DNA from: Selaginella moellendorffii
Lineage: Eukaryota; Streptophyta; Lycopodiopsida; Selaginellales; Selaginellaceae
Length of the DNA stretch: 64,000 nt
Reading direction: 5' to 3'
NCBI RefSeq assembly: GCF_000143415.4
Contig: NW_003314368.1
Coordinates: forward strand, 454,792-518,791
Below, piece by piece: positions 1-11,206 of the stretch. Below the pieces are notes generated by a model. It made no database searches and was not told the DNA's origin. It worked only from the letters and a program-made list of their open reading frames with translations. Position numbers and translations under genes: made by a program. The stretch's first letter is position 1. Every line of letters begins with the position of its first letter.

Positions 1-309
1 GATGGTTTTCTTTGTTTGTTTTTCCAGCTTGCATTCTAAACGTGACGGCACCAAAGAGCGACGTATGGATTGTATGGAAAATACGAACACACGAACCTTC
101 TATGAAGCTCTTTAGCAAGTTCGCGTCGGGAGCTCCATAGCGACGCGTGGAAACTTCAAAGTACTGTATGAGAACGCTTGCCAAAAGGTAGAACCTCTGA
201 TAACTGGAAATCCCAGACAATCAATCCAGCGCGAAAAGGCAATTAGAACAGCGTGGATTCCATAAGAGTCGGGGTTGGAACTTATCTGTCTGTGATGTCG
301 ATTGGGAAG
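1..309. other. no recognisable gene
   Basis: I see no open frame, repeat or RNA gene here. It lies downstream of the decayed 3-oxoacyl-ACP synthase duplicate. Confidence 0.4.
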
Positions 310-780
310 ACAATTCTCTCCAATCTACACCTTTGTTGTTGCATTATTTGCGAGTCACACCATGATGATGTCTAGGCTCTCTCTTTCAGTTGCATAGCTG
401 CTGAGCTCCGGGAGAACACCACAAACGCATTTGTTCTCTTCCTCCAAGTGCATTTGACAGGACTACCTGAGAATAGACATCAAAATCATCATAGAAAATC
501 CGATCAGGTAGAATCGCATCGATTCAAAGCTGGTGTGCAGGACTTTAACAAGGTACAAGCTTACGTAATAGGATAGATATTACCTCTACAGCACCTAGCC
601 CTCTCGAAACCAATTCAAGACAAACATAAGCCATACCTTGGTCGAGGGAGACACGGTCTTTGAAAACTTAAGTGCTGATTTCTTGAGCCTCAGCCGATTA
701 ACACGATGTAAGCCATAGTAAAGTATCTGTCATACCTCAAGGTGTCTATCATCGGACTGAAATATATGTCCTAGCAAGAA
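310..780 (-). pseudogene. decayed 3' duplicate of mitochondrial KAS gene
   Basis: On the minus strand this stretch follows the last three exons and introns of the intact KAS gene next to it (about 1,080-1,660), in the same order and orientation. Shared blocks include the segments around 410-480 (matching about 1,160-1,240), 500-540 (matching 1,270-1,315), 553-600 (matching 1,368-1,430) and 630-650 (matching 1,497-1,515). Small indels and substitutions break the frame, and no upstream exons are present. It is best read as a tandem partial duplication that has decayed. Confidence 0.65.
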
Positions 781-1151
781 CCAAAGCATACCTCTAAAGA
801 CAAGTCCTGCATTCATGAACCATGTTAGCACAGGAAAGTGTAGAGTTATAAACAAGCTTACATAAGTACGACGAAAGCTAATTGCGACTTCCTGAAAAAT
901 CACAAAGGAACCAAACTCATCAGGGGCATTGAAAGTGTCTAAAGCGATAGAAATCTGCAAGATCGCTACCCAAAGCTGTGGAAGCTACATTTACCTGCTT
1001 GATTCGCAGGAGATCGCTGGAGAGGCTACGTACTTAACATATTGCTTCGAGCAATGGCTAACGAGTCCCCAGGAACACAAACGGACTGTGATACCATGAA
1101 CTTTTGAGTCATTTTGAGAGAATCCTCTCCAGTCTGGAATGTTGTTGTTTT

Positions 1152-3286
1152 CTAGTGACTCGGAGGAGAGGTGAACACCAGGGATGCATTCGTTCCTCCA
1201 AAGCCAAATGAATTTGACAAGACTGCGTGAATGGACATAGCCTTTGTAGAGCCGATGGGTACAAAGCCGTCGTGGAAAACCCGATCGGGTAGAATCAGAT
1301 TCAAAGTTGGCGGAGCTTGCCCCTGAGAAAAAATTTCACGACGAACGTAAGGTTACATGGGGAACTAAGGTACAGGCTTACGTGATGTAGCGCCAAAACT
1401 GAGAAGATCGCCTCTACGGCTCCAGCAGCCCCTAGGAGGTGTCCAGTGGCTCCCTGCAAACCAATATAAATAAAGCTCAGTGGAGTCCCAGAAGCGCCAT
1501 ACCTTGGTCGAGGAAAACGCAAGGTTTCCAGTTACTGCATGCTCCTTAAATACAGTTTTGATGGCCACAGCCTCAACTTTGTCACCTATGCTTCAAATCA
1601 ACAAGCTTTAAAAGAGCAGCAGGAATCTTTGTCATACCTCGCGGAGTCGATGTTGCGTGAGCATTGACATAATCGATTTCATTGGGTTTCAGTCCGGACT
1701 AACATGAAATCGAGGTTAGATCTGGGTTTCGCTAACAAGAACGGAAGCTCACTTGCTGCAAAGCTCGATTCATAGCCAGAACAGCTCCTTTCCCATCTTC
1801 AGACGGTTGAGTGATGTGGTGGCCGTCACCTGGAAAACACAATATGTTAGCAACAGCATAACCATAGTGACGAGGTACCCGACATCCCATATCCACGGAT
1901 TTCCGCGTACATTTTTGCTCCTCGTCTTTTTGCATGCTCATATTCCTAGAAACAAATCAGAAGTGTTTTTCTCAATACAAATCTTACCTCAAGAATCATA
2001 ATGCCCGCACCTTCTCCAATCCTATACTTACACGAGTTAGCCTCAAACACAGAAACATCCGCACTCACTTACACAAAACCTTCACGATCACTGTCGAATG
2101 GCCGTGAAGCACGTTCGGGACATGCGTTGAATCTAGTACTTAACGCCTTTGCTCTGGGCAAGATAAAAGAATAGAAGAGCATTATATATAATGTCACTAA
2201 GAAAACGATTGCAAACACCTGCAAACCTGGAAAAGCCCGCTAGTGAAAGCGCATCGATGCTGGCCTCCGTTCCACCTGCAATCATAACATCTGCATCTCC
2301 GAATCGAACCATTCTGAATGCATCTCCAATTGAATGAGCACCACTCGCGCATGCAGTTACTGCCGCATGGTTGGGCCCCTGACAAGAAAAATAGTTTTCA
2401 TACGCACAGGGACTAAAGATCTTTCCTCCCACCTTCAGCTTATACTTTATGCTAACATTTCCCGCGGCCATGTTTATCAAGATGCGAGGAACGAAATAAG
2501 GACTTAATCTGTTACTCCGCTGGCGGCATACAAACAAGGTAGGCACAAACAAAACCGATGGAAAAACTCACATAATCACGAATGAGCTGGGCCGCCTCCA
2601 AAACATCAGTTATACACCCGATGCCACCACCTATTGCCACACCCTAGAGAATTAAGACAGAACCATTACGTTCTTCTCAATGCTTGAGATGAAGAAAAAA
2701 GAAATCGCGCGTAAAAAGAAAAAGCTACCGTTCTTTCGCTGGCCTCATCACTCTCGGAAGGATTCCAATCCGCGTCAGAAAGAGCCTCAGCAGCAGCACA
2801 CATTGCGTAAGCAATGAAGGGAGCAAACTTCTGCTCAGTAGAAGAAGGAAAAAAAAAAGAAGCGTTAACAAAGTATGAACTCGAAATTCCAGAAGCCTAC
2901 CTTCTCGGACATCCACACATTTGCTTTGAAATCCCCGAGTCCCGTGCCGTAGGGAACAGCAGCCACGACATGAGAAGGAAGATTATTCATTACCGCGGCG
3001 CGAATCGTTTCATCTTCGTGTTCCAGCCTCAAATCATCTTGTTTGAGCGCGCGCACACCGCATTTCCGGTTGAGAAGCCTCTCCCAAGCGTAATCTACTC
3101 CACATCCCAGCGGCGATACCAATCCTAATCCTGCTCAAAACAGTTTTTCATCGATTCTCTTGTGAAATCCTTACCGGTAACAACGACGCGCCGCTGCAAG
3201 AGGATCGGAGGCTCTCCAAAATCCTTGATCGACGAGGACACAGTGCCCGCGGCTCTCGCGCGCTTCACGGAGAGAAATCTCCGCAT
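1152..3286 (-). CDS. mtKAS: 3-oxoacyl-[acyl-carrier-protein] synthase, mitochondrial type (beta-ketoacyl-ACP synthase)
   Basis: This enzyme condenses malonyl-ACP with acyl-ACP in fatty acid elongation. It resembles plant mitochondrial KAS, whose products feed lipoate synthesis. Exon 1 starts at ATG 3286 and encodes an Arg-rich, Ser-containing N-terminus like a mitochondrial transit peptide, followed by VVVTG. Further exons give the family motifs in order: the start of the core at about 3,120-2,890, GGGIGC near 2,620, and the active-site Cys in [13 protein letters not shown] near 2,360. The first catalytic His is in [10 protein letters not shown] near 1,650. The Lys and second His are in [14 protein letters not shown] (split by an intron, about 1,500 and 1,450). 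[11 protein letters not shown] lies near 1,180, just before the stop at 1,152. The Cys-His-His triad is complete. About ten short introns divide the gene; their exact borders are inferred by family alignment. Confidence 0.9.
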
Positions 3287-3368
3287 TCCCGAGCCCTAAA
3301 CCCTAAGCCCCAGGACACACGTGGCATAAGCTAAGTAAAACAGGTGGTTAGATTATAGCCGTTGAGTT

Positions 3369-5306
3369 TCAAAGCTGGATCTTTGATAGATAGTAAGGCA
3401 AGCCCATCTCTTGCAAGGGGACGCCCAACGCCGCTAGTTTAACCTCGAAAGCCTTGACGATAGAATCGTGTGCCTGGAAGAATTTGCGAAGAATGAGAAG
3501 AGTTGTCCTACAAAGAAGCTAGAATTAAAGCTCGTTACCTTTGTAACTCTTCCAAGCTCGTAATAGAGAGACTTGATTTGCTGGTTCTTGGTTTCTAACA
3601 CCTTGTCAAACTTGTAGTCCACTTTACCGGGTTGGAGTTTCCCGGCGAGTGATTCACCAAGTTGAGCCTCCTGAAAATTTATAAAATGAGAGAGAAGATC
3701 ACTAAAAGATGTACTAGATCAAGTACCTTCTTTTCCAATTGTTCTTGGACAACATGGAGCTTCTTTTCCAAGAGCATGCTCTTAAGGCCACACTTCTGTT
3801 GGACATCGAAAATGCAAGACTCGAACCTGGCGTAGAGATCGTCTTTATCTTCTTGAACCTGGAGAGGGAGTATAAGTTCGTCATGACGAAGTATTGCTTG
3901 CTTTGCCTTGTCCATTTTCTCTTGTAGGCTCCGGTACTGCCATTCAAGATGTTTTATCTGTTCGAGGGTGTCGGCGTAATGAACTCTCAGCTGTTGGAGC
4001 GCTTGCCTATCCTGGTTGAAGTTCAAGAGCTAAAAGTCCACCAAAGATTAAAAATTACCTTTTCCAAGACTTGAATGTGCTTGCGAAGTACATCCAGTTC
4101 TTTCAGGGCCTTCGTCAGGGGCTCCATTGAATGCTTGTTTTCCTGCGCAATCTCGTACATGAATTTCTCGTTTGCTTGCTCCTTCTTTTTCATGTCTGTA
4201 ATGTCTTCCTACAGGCAACGAAGCGGCAATTATAGCGAATACGACAGCTTGACGAGATGTTTGGCACCTTGAGCGTCTTGATGAGATCTAAGTTGTTCTG
4301 CGTGATGTCATTGTAGTAGAATTTAATATCCGCAAACGCTTTTTCGTGCTTCTTCATGAGCTCAATAATATGCTGATTTTTTCGTTCTTCGATCTCATGA
4401 ACTTCCTGCTTCTTTCGGAGTTCCGAGTCCTCCTCGATTTTCTTGCACTGCACACGTAGACAGAGTGAGCAAGCGCCTGATCAAACCGCACTCACCGACT
4501 TTTCTTTCATTACTCTGAACCAAGTCCTTAGCCTTCGCGTCATACTCTTGCCTGATCATGCTAATTTCTTTGGCGTGATCCTGATTGCACACCGCTCAGC
4601 CACAAAAAAAAAAAAAAAAAATCATTTTGAATTGCGCTACTCACCAGCTTGAGCTGTCTGATCGTATCTTCGTATCCAAGCTCCACCTCCCTGACCTTAG
4701 ATTTTAAAAGACGCTGTTCATCCCTACAAAAGTCCGAGCCTTTACGAGATATGATATGCAACGCGTTTTTTTCACACAAAAGAAACCTTACAAGAGCTGA
4801 TGCTCTCGCGTTGCGGCTTGTTCAGCAAACAGCTTCAACGCGATCTCATTGTCACCTTTCACTGCCCCTATGATACCTTGCTGCTCGTACTGAAGATGTC
4901 TGGTCTTTTGATTGAAAACCTGGGAGAAAAAAAAGAGAAAATGAGATAGAATCATCCAGAGAATAGTCATCCTCTCCCTACCTGCATTTGCACCCGATGC
5001 CTTTCCTCGATGCCCTGGATGTCATGATCTTTAATGAACAGCACCGCTTTGCATTGGTCAACTTCCTTCTTTTTGAGTTCATAGAATGTGTTGAGCTTGT
5101 CCTGGAAACGTAATGAGTTTAAAACGCAAGGAAGAAAAGTGTAGAGTAAGTATGATTACACGCTCAATCTGGACACGGTTGCGTGCCCGTTCCTCCTTTT
5201 CCTTTTCGGCATTTAGAGCACGAATTTTGCCTTCGAGCTCCTGTGTGCTGGGGGCAGCAGCAGCCTCTTCCACAGCCGGCGCGGGCTCCTTACCTTTGGG
5301 CGCCAT
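3369..5306 (-). CDS. DRC4: dynein regulatory complex subunit 4 (GAS8/PF2 family)
   Basis: This is a structural coiled-coil subunit of the nexin-dynein regulatory complex on ciliary doublet microtubules (Chlamydomonas PF2, animal GAS8). The start ATG at 5306 begins a Pro/Ala-rich lead ([14 protein letters not shown]), followed by almost uninterrupted coiled coil rich in Glu, Lys and Gln. Family-typical stretches include [13 protein letters not shown] (about 4,910), [19 protein letters not shown] (about 4,650-4,550, across an intron), [20 protein letters not shown] (about 4,340), [16 protein letters not shown] (about 3,930) and a C-terminal [18 protein letters not shown] (about 3,600). The last exon ends at a stop at 3,369-3,371. 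In a land plant the gene implies motile sperm. At least eight short introns separate the exons; one intron (about 4,602-4,620) holds a long A tract on the + strand. Confidence 0.88.
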
Positions 5307-5441
5307 GGAATTCTAAACTGCAAAACCTACGAGTGTTGCTTGAGAGCTCATCCCCAAGCAACGTGGCCGGCTGAAGCTGATGTGGCCAATACAGTTATGT
5401 GTCTTTTTCCGAGAACAAAGGAAGAAAAGAGCAGACTTACA

Positions 5442-8400
5442 TTAAAGCATTCGAGCGACTTGCTCGTACAGATCGTGCGGCCAATTTCTGGGCACGGTGT
5501 TTGCAACAAATTTGGCGATCTGCGCAGACAAAACTGTTAATCGTTTCGCGAAAGCAAGAAACTGGTTTACCTTAGCCTTGAGAGTGCGCATATGGCCATC
5601 TCTATCGGGAACATTATCAAGGCAGATCAAAGCCGCCTTGAGAAGATCAGGCACACAAGCTTGAACAGGAGGAGATATGCTTCTCAGGTCTTCGGCACTC
5701 TTTTCCGGTGTCCATGGAGTCAGTGGAAGAAATGACAGCCTGGGAAGCTCAGCGATCGCGTCCGGATATCTCCCCAGGCGAAACAGTTTGTGGAACGCTA
5801 CGATTCCTTCAAGTTGCCGGAAGGAAACTTGCTGCTCTGTTACTTGTTCAGCCTCTCGCGAGCTGCAAACTCATGAAATTGTTAGTAGCCAAAATCACGA
5901 CCAAATGGCCGGTACCTTCCAGTTCCGCTTCCAGCTTGCTTTTTGTAAGTCTCCGCAATGTCGTTCCCAGCAAGGATAAGGCCTGCAACTTTGGCCTCTC
6001 CATCTGCACGGCCAGTGGCCAGTGCGCAGATTGCCTCAGAAAGCCTGCGAGTTACTATTTCTAGAGCCATTGCAAAGGCTCCAACACGTTTCAGCAACTC
6101 GATAGCCTGGAACAAAAATTAAAAATCAATACAGACTCGACGAATTGCTACTTTACCTTCTCGTAAAGGCCTGACTCTTGAGCATGTCGTGCAGCTTCAA
6201 GTAACATCTGCTGCTGCATAGTGGGATCGGGCAAAAACCTTCTCAACGCACCTTCCGACCCGATGCCGTTTGAGCCTAGCAGAAGTGCAATACCACCATC
6301 TCTTAGAAGAAGCTCGATGAGTAGCTGCTTCAACATCATGTTCCTTTGCCTCTGCTGATCATTACTGTTCTGTCCGCTCCAGGAAATAGCGCCACCTCCA
6401 ATGGCAGCAGCAGCCTGAACGTAGTACTCCAAAGCCGTCGCAAGGTTGTTTTGCCGGACATATGAAAGTCCATAGTGTCGGATGATGCTTGTGATTTCTC
6501 CAACCGGACTCATTGTTCCAGGCTTTGCTTTGTTCGACGCGCCTTCTGAAAGGACACCATGGTCTGCCAAAGCAATGGCTATATGCACACCGTCTATATG
6601 GTCCCCGTCGTTGCTGATCTCTCTTGTAAGATAAAGGATGGCCGCCTGGAGTTGTAAGCTTAATAGCAGAACGTAAGGATAGACCAAAGGATCTTTGCCG
6701 TTCTTAGTATAGTAAGATGGCTCGAATTTGGTCAGGTAGTTCTGCAAATCCTCCAAAGTATAAGGTACTAATCCATCTTGGGGTGCTGGACCGCAGTCCC
6801 GAGTAATAGAAAGCATAAACCACATAAAGTCCTCGATCGTAGTGAATAGCACAGGAATGTCCCGTAGAAGACGTTCAGCTTGCTGCCTGCTACCGGAAAG
6901 AACAGCATATAGAAGCATTTTCTTCTTATCGTATCCAGCACGACCTGGCCTGTCCCCAATCCGTGCCATTTTTTCACATTCCTCAAAGGCGGCCGTTGCA
7001 GTAGCAGAAGATACTGCTCCTCCCGTGGCGATCCACTCCGTAAGCTGCAAGTTTGCTAATCAGTAGCAGCGCAATAGAAGTTTAAACGTACCAGTGGAGC
7101 ATACGAACGGCTAGCTCTAGACGACTGCGCCACAAGTTTGGCTTCCTCATAATAACCAGATCGGAGGCAAAAATAAATCTGCAAAACCAGTCACACAATA
7201 ATCTGCTCAGTTGTTCGAACTAATTGTTTTAGCAGTACCTGGTACCAAGTAGTATCAATTGGCGGTTGCCTATGTGTATCAGTAGCATCGAAGTCTAACA
7301 AACCATAATCTCTTAGCCGGACCTAAAGAAACTCAAACACGTCAGGTAATCTTTTGACACAACTTAAGAAGATACGCACGCGCAAAAAAGCTCGTACACG
7401 TTGTAAGTTTCCAGTAGATCCTCCAAGTGCTGCCTGTTAGAATCCGTAAGCAAACATTACGTTCTTGCAACAGATCAAAGGTCACCTGAGCAGCATGACT
7501 TTGTATTGTGTCCAGCATATACTTTTCATGACCAGCTTCCAAATGGCGGCGGGCACCAAAAACCATTTTCATCTTTCTACTAAGATGAGATGGATATTCG
7601 AAGTCCTCACCTAAAAGAGACTGACAACGCGGACAAATGTAAGAATGCTTCAGTTCTAAAGAAACCGCATACCTGAAGGAGATACCAGATTTTGGCCATG
7701 TTCACAGATTTTGTACCCATTTTCTCATCAGCAAACGCCAAAAACGTGTCTTTCAGAGTGCTCGCAACCTGCAAAACATTACAAGAAAGATATCGTTGCA
7801 CACCAAAAAATGTTGCATACATACCTTGAATGGTTCACTTCGTTCTCTTGCAGCATTAAGCTTCGCAACTGCTTCAGCGTACCCCGCAGCCTTTGCATTC
7901 ACCACTTGCGACGGAGTTGATAGAAACGGGTTTGGTGCGCGCATATCAGGCAAAGCCTTCACCGCAGAAGAGTCGAGAACACCAGAAACACGACTGGCTT
8001 GTTTCCCGGGAGTGCCAGAAGAAAGTGGCAAGCGACTCAAGCTATTCAAAAACTCACGCTTCTCTTTTTGCCAGTCATCCTGTAGAAAGTTCCGTCAGAT
8101 AGCGAATACTAAAACACGACGTACTTCCAGTGACTTCATCATGTAGTCATCAAAACTTCGAACGTTGTCTCTTTGAGAATTCAAAATCGCTGTAAGCATT
8201 GACATTTCATGCACCTAAGGCAAGAAAAAAAAACTGTGAAAAATCAGAAAGAAATCCGAAGCCAGTAGACCACACCTGCTGTAGATACTCCTCCACGGTC
8301 GTCGCTTCCACAGGGAAAACATCTTCGAAGCTTGTCTATGGAGAGAAAGAAAAGAAAAACAATCAGCTCTAAACGAAAAGTCTCAGTCGCCAAACCTTGA

Positions 8401-8773
8401 GCTCAAACGCCTTTAGCTCTCTGGCAAGTTGATCGGCATTTATGCCTTCTCTCGCTAGTAATCTATAGCAACACCCAAGCTGCTAAACCAGAAAAGAAAA
8501 ATTCCCGCTTACCGAGTAGCGGCAATAGATTGGCCAGTGGCATCGTAGCGATTCGTCCGGGCCTTAAGCTGGCGCGAGAGAGACTCTAGCTGATCCAAGC
8601 TCCTCTGCGCAAGCAAGAGAGAAGCCCCGAGAATCAAAATGCAGGCCACAAACGCAAAGATTTCTTGCCTGGAGCGGTGGAAATGGCGCCGCCGGCGCGG
8701 CCGATTGCAGCAGCTGCGACGAGTTCTGGAGAAGATCCGCCCAGCTGCGCATGTCCTGAGAACCCCCCGCCAT
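5442..8773 (-). CDS. NUP93: nuclear pore complex protein NUP93
   Basis: NUP93 is an alpha-solenoid scaffold nucleoporin of the inner ring, where it links other inner-ring nucleoporins. The start ATG at 8773 opens MAGGSQDMRSWADLLQ. Further exons (about 8,580-8,390) carry QLESLSRQLKARTNRYD and LAREGINADQLARELKAFE, the N-terminal helical region typical of plant NUP93. The DDWQKEKREFL segment (about 8,080-8,040) and a long exon at 6,148-7,050 (TEWIATGG through DFMWFMLSI and ALEYYVQAA) follow. The last exon ends LYEQVARML before the stop at 5,442. The predicted length of about 830 residues suits the family. The gene starts only about 70 bp from the DUF3527 gene stop and ends about 135 bp from the DRC4 start, all on the same strand. 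Intron borders are inferred. Confidence 0.87.
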
Positions 8774-8845
8774 CGCGAGCGATAAACCCTAATGCCGCAA
8801 ACCCTTAAACAAATGTTACTTCTTATTACTTGGAACGAGGAACGA

Positions 8846-11206
8846 TCACACTCTCTCGACGAGAGACGAGGGCTCTGGACGACAGCCCAGGGAATAAACC
8901 CTGCGAATCTTTGGGAGGCCAGTGAGCGTCATAGCCTCCTGGAACGAAGAGCCGCGGAGAAGAAGCCTCGGGACAAAGTTCTTCTTTGACGAGTTTTTGG
9001 CCACTTCCACCGCGCCTTTGTTGCTTTCGTTCTCGTCTTTGGAACGTCCCAGCTTTAGCGGCTTCTTTCGACTGTGGAGCAAAGCCACGGCGGTTCCAAA
9101 CGCTTGGAGCGTCGACAATGGCTGCTGGAAGCTCACAGAGAATGTATCGTCGTCATAGAGTGGCGACAATCTGAGAGCTACCTCGTGTTTCTTTGCCTGG
9201 CAAACAAACACAAACTTGAGCCACCAAAGAAAAAAACCAAAGCGTGTTTTTGAGCTTACCTGGAGCACTACGTTGATGCCACCACTTTGTTCTTGAGCAG
9301 CCTTTGCCGAGCACCTCAAAGTTTGCTGGTTTTCGAGTAGCACCAATCCACAACCCAAGTCCCAGCTTCCACAGTCGCATTTGCCTCCACCCCTCCACCT
9401 TTCGAGCAAAGGCAGCGGACCGGGGAGTCCGTAAGCCGGGCAGCCATGCTCGCCGGCTGGGAGAACCACCGTAAGGCTCATCTTCTCGTAAGTTTCTTCG
9501 ACCAAGCCGGGAGCATTGTTTCTCTTGAGCCTGCTCTCCCAGCTACTAAGTTGGCTGTTGGTGCTGTTCGATCGCTTCTTCACTCCGATCGGAACTCTCG
9601 TCACCACCGCCGCGACCTCCACAAAACTCGTCCGGCTGGAGAAGCTCCCTCCCGTCTCCGACCCTCTGAACGAGAAAGAGTCGCCTAGCTTTGAGCCTTC
9701 CTTTCTGTTGTGCTTGAGAAATCCAACCGAGGACCAGTGCTTTCCCGGTGTGCCAGACTTCTCCGCTACTCGAGGAGACTCGGACGAGCTGCTCGTGACA
9801 CAACCGGGTGATTCGCTCGGCGTTGCGTCCCACGAAGAAAAGCTGAGCCTCCTGCTGGAGCTGACAGCAAGTTGCTGCCGGGGGCTGCTCATCGCTACTT
9901 GATCTTTCCCACGGGCCTCGAACAGCACAAAGTCCGAGTCCAAGTAATGTCTGTTCCTCCCGCCGCGATCCATCTCGGGAATCACAGTGCTGAAGATCTT
10001 CATCTTGCCGAGGACTTCCACCGCCGGCTTGTCTTTCTTTCCCCACTGCCTCCACCCCGATCGCTCTTTTCCCTTGCACTTGTACGAGGAAAACACGAAC
10101 ACCTGGTCGCAAAGTTCCTGGTCCTCTGATATGTCCTGGCTTGCGGTCTTCGCGACGATCAACTCCTCTGTATCGTCCAGCCATAAGTTATAGCTGATGT
10201 CTCCATCTTTCGCTAGACACTGAAGAGACCCCTTGACGAACTTGGCCGGCATGATCGAAGAACTCCGCTGCTGCTTGATCGCAAAAGCTTGCTCGGGCAG
10301 TAAACGATGGCGGCTCGCTTTGGACGAAACCAGCACAAGCGACCGGCATGCTACCTCGGGAATAAAACTCGCTGCTCTCGCTGTGAAACGCTGCCTTTGG
10401 AAGAATTCCAGTTCCTTCTTCGTATCCTTCCCAGCAGTAGTAGTGGATGATGTCGATGATCCTTGGAAGACGTCGAAAGATTCGGCGCTTCTCGAGCCAT
10501 TCCCGGAGGAATTCTTCTTCTTTGATCCACTGTTTCGTCTCGAGACTTTCATGTGAGCGTTGAAGAAATCAAACTTGCCAAAAACACTGCCAGCTGACTC
10601 GGTGCTTGGCGACGAGCATTCCACGAAAGAGTTTTCCAGCCTCCGCACTGTTCGTCGAAACCGGACGCTCCGCAACGCATCCAAGTTTCTTGGGTCGTCG
10701 TGATGCGAGCTTCTCTCATCGCTGCTCGCTACTGCCGAGTGAAAATCCGGTGAAGAGCTCGGGAGTGGCGATCGGAACGTCGAGCTGATCGTCGAGACGG
10801 GACTTGGCGGATGCCGGTGATCAAACACCGAGAAAGCGTTCGTCCTAGCACGACGGCCCAGCAGCGTACCTTGGGCCCGATCACTACTCTCGCAGGAATT
10901 GCAGCTCATCCTGGTATCATTCTGCCTCAGCGCTTCCTCCGCCTCCACGAGCACTTGGTCCTCGAGCCTGTCCAGGATTTGCAAGAGCTCCGAGCACGTC
11001 TCTCCTTGCGGCGAACACATGATGGCCGAGTTGAAATTCCTGAGGATGCGTGCAAACACGGACTGGTTGATCGCGGGAGAGATCTCTTTCAGCAGCTTGT
11101 TGGCATTCTCCAGGCAGTGGATTTCCCCCAAGAACTTGCGCAAGCGATGCTCCTGGCTTTCTTCTTCTCGCAGCTCGGGCTTCTTACTCGGAGAAATCAC
11201 TTCCAT
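8846..11206 (-). CDS. DUF3527 domain protein
   Basis: This is a plant-specific protein of unknown biochemical role. The N-terminus (MEVISPSKKPELREEE) leads into a helical region with HCLENANKLLKEISPAIN, followed by long Ser-rich low-complexity sequence. The conserved C-terminal half carries VKGSLQCLAKDGDISYNLWL and, later, LPLLERWRGGGKCDCGSWDL, the Gly/Cys-rich signature of DUF3527. The frame is open from 11,206 to 8,846, but bases 9,197-9,259 look like a 63-nt intron: they have GTAAGC at the 5' end and TTTGCCAG at the 3' end in minus-strand sense. They encode a Phe/Trp-rich insert in the middle of a conserved stretch. Removing it joins INVVLQ to AKKHEV. The spliced protein would be about 765 residues. 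The stop is 72 bp from the NUP93 start. Confidence 0.8.
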   Translation of the reverse strand: MEVISPSKKPELREEESQEHRLRKFLGEIHCLENANKLLKEISPAINQSVFARILRNFNSAIMCSPQGETCSELLQILDRLEDQVLVEAEEALRQNDTRMSCNSCESSDRAQGTLLGRRARTNAFSVFDHRHPPSPVSTISSTFRSPLPSSSPDFHSAVASSDERSSHHDDPRNLDALRSVRFRRTVRRLENSFVECSSPSTESAGSVFGKFDFFNAHMKVSRRNSGSKKKNSSGNGSRSAESFDVFQGSSTSSTTTAGKDTKKELEFFQRQRFTARAASFIPEVACRSLVLVSSKASRHRLLPEQAFAIKQQRSSSIMPAKFVKGSLQCLAKDGDISYNLWLDDTEELIVAKTASQDISEDQELCDQVFVFSSYKCKGKERSGWRQWGKKDKPAVEVLGKMKIFSTVIPEMDRGGRNRHYLDSDFVLFEARGKDQVAMSSPRQQLAVSSSRRLSFSSWDATPSESPGCVTSSSSESPRVAEKSGTPGKHWSSVGFLKHNRKEGSKLGDSFSFRGSETGGSFSSRTSFVEVAAVVTRVPIGVKKRSNSTNSQLSSWESRLKRNNAPGLVEETYEKMSLTVVLPAGEHGCPAYGLPGPLPLLERWRGGGKCDCGSWDLGCGLVLLENQQTLRCSAKAAQEQSGGINVVLQVSSKTRFGFFLWWLKFVFVCQAKKHEVALRLSPLYDDDTFSVSFQQPLSTLQAFGTAVALLHSRKKPLKLGRSKDENESNKGAVEVAKNSSKKNFVPRLLLRGSSFQEAMTLTGLPKIRRVYSLGCRPEPSSLVERV

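Noticed and set aside
9546-10184. Long open frames overlapping the DUF3527 gene in other frames and on the opposite strand
   Set aside because: They are GC-driven shadows of the real gene and carry no conserved motif.
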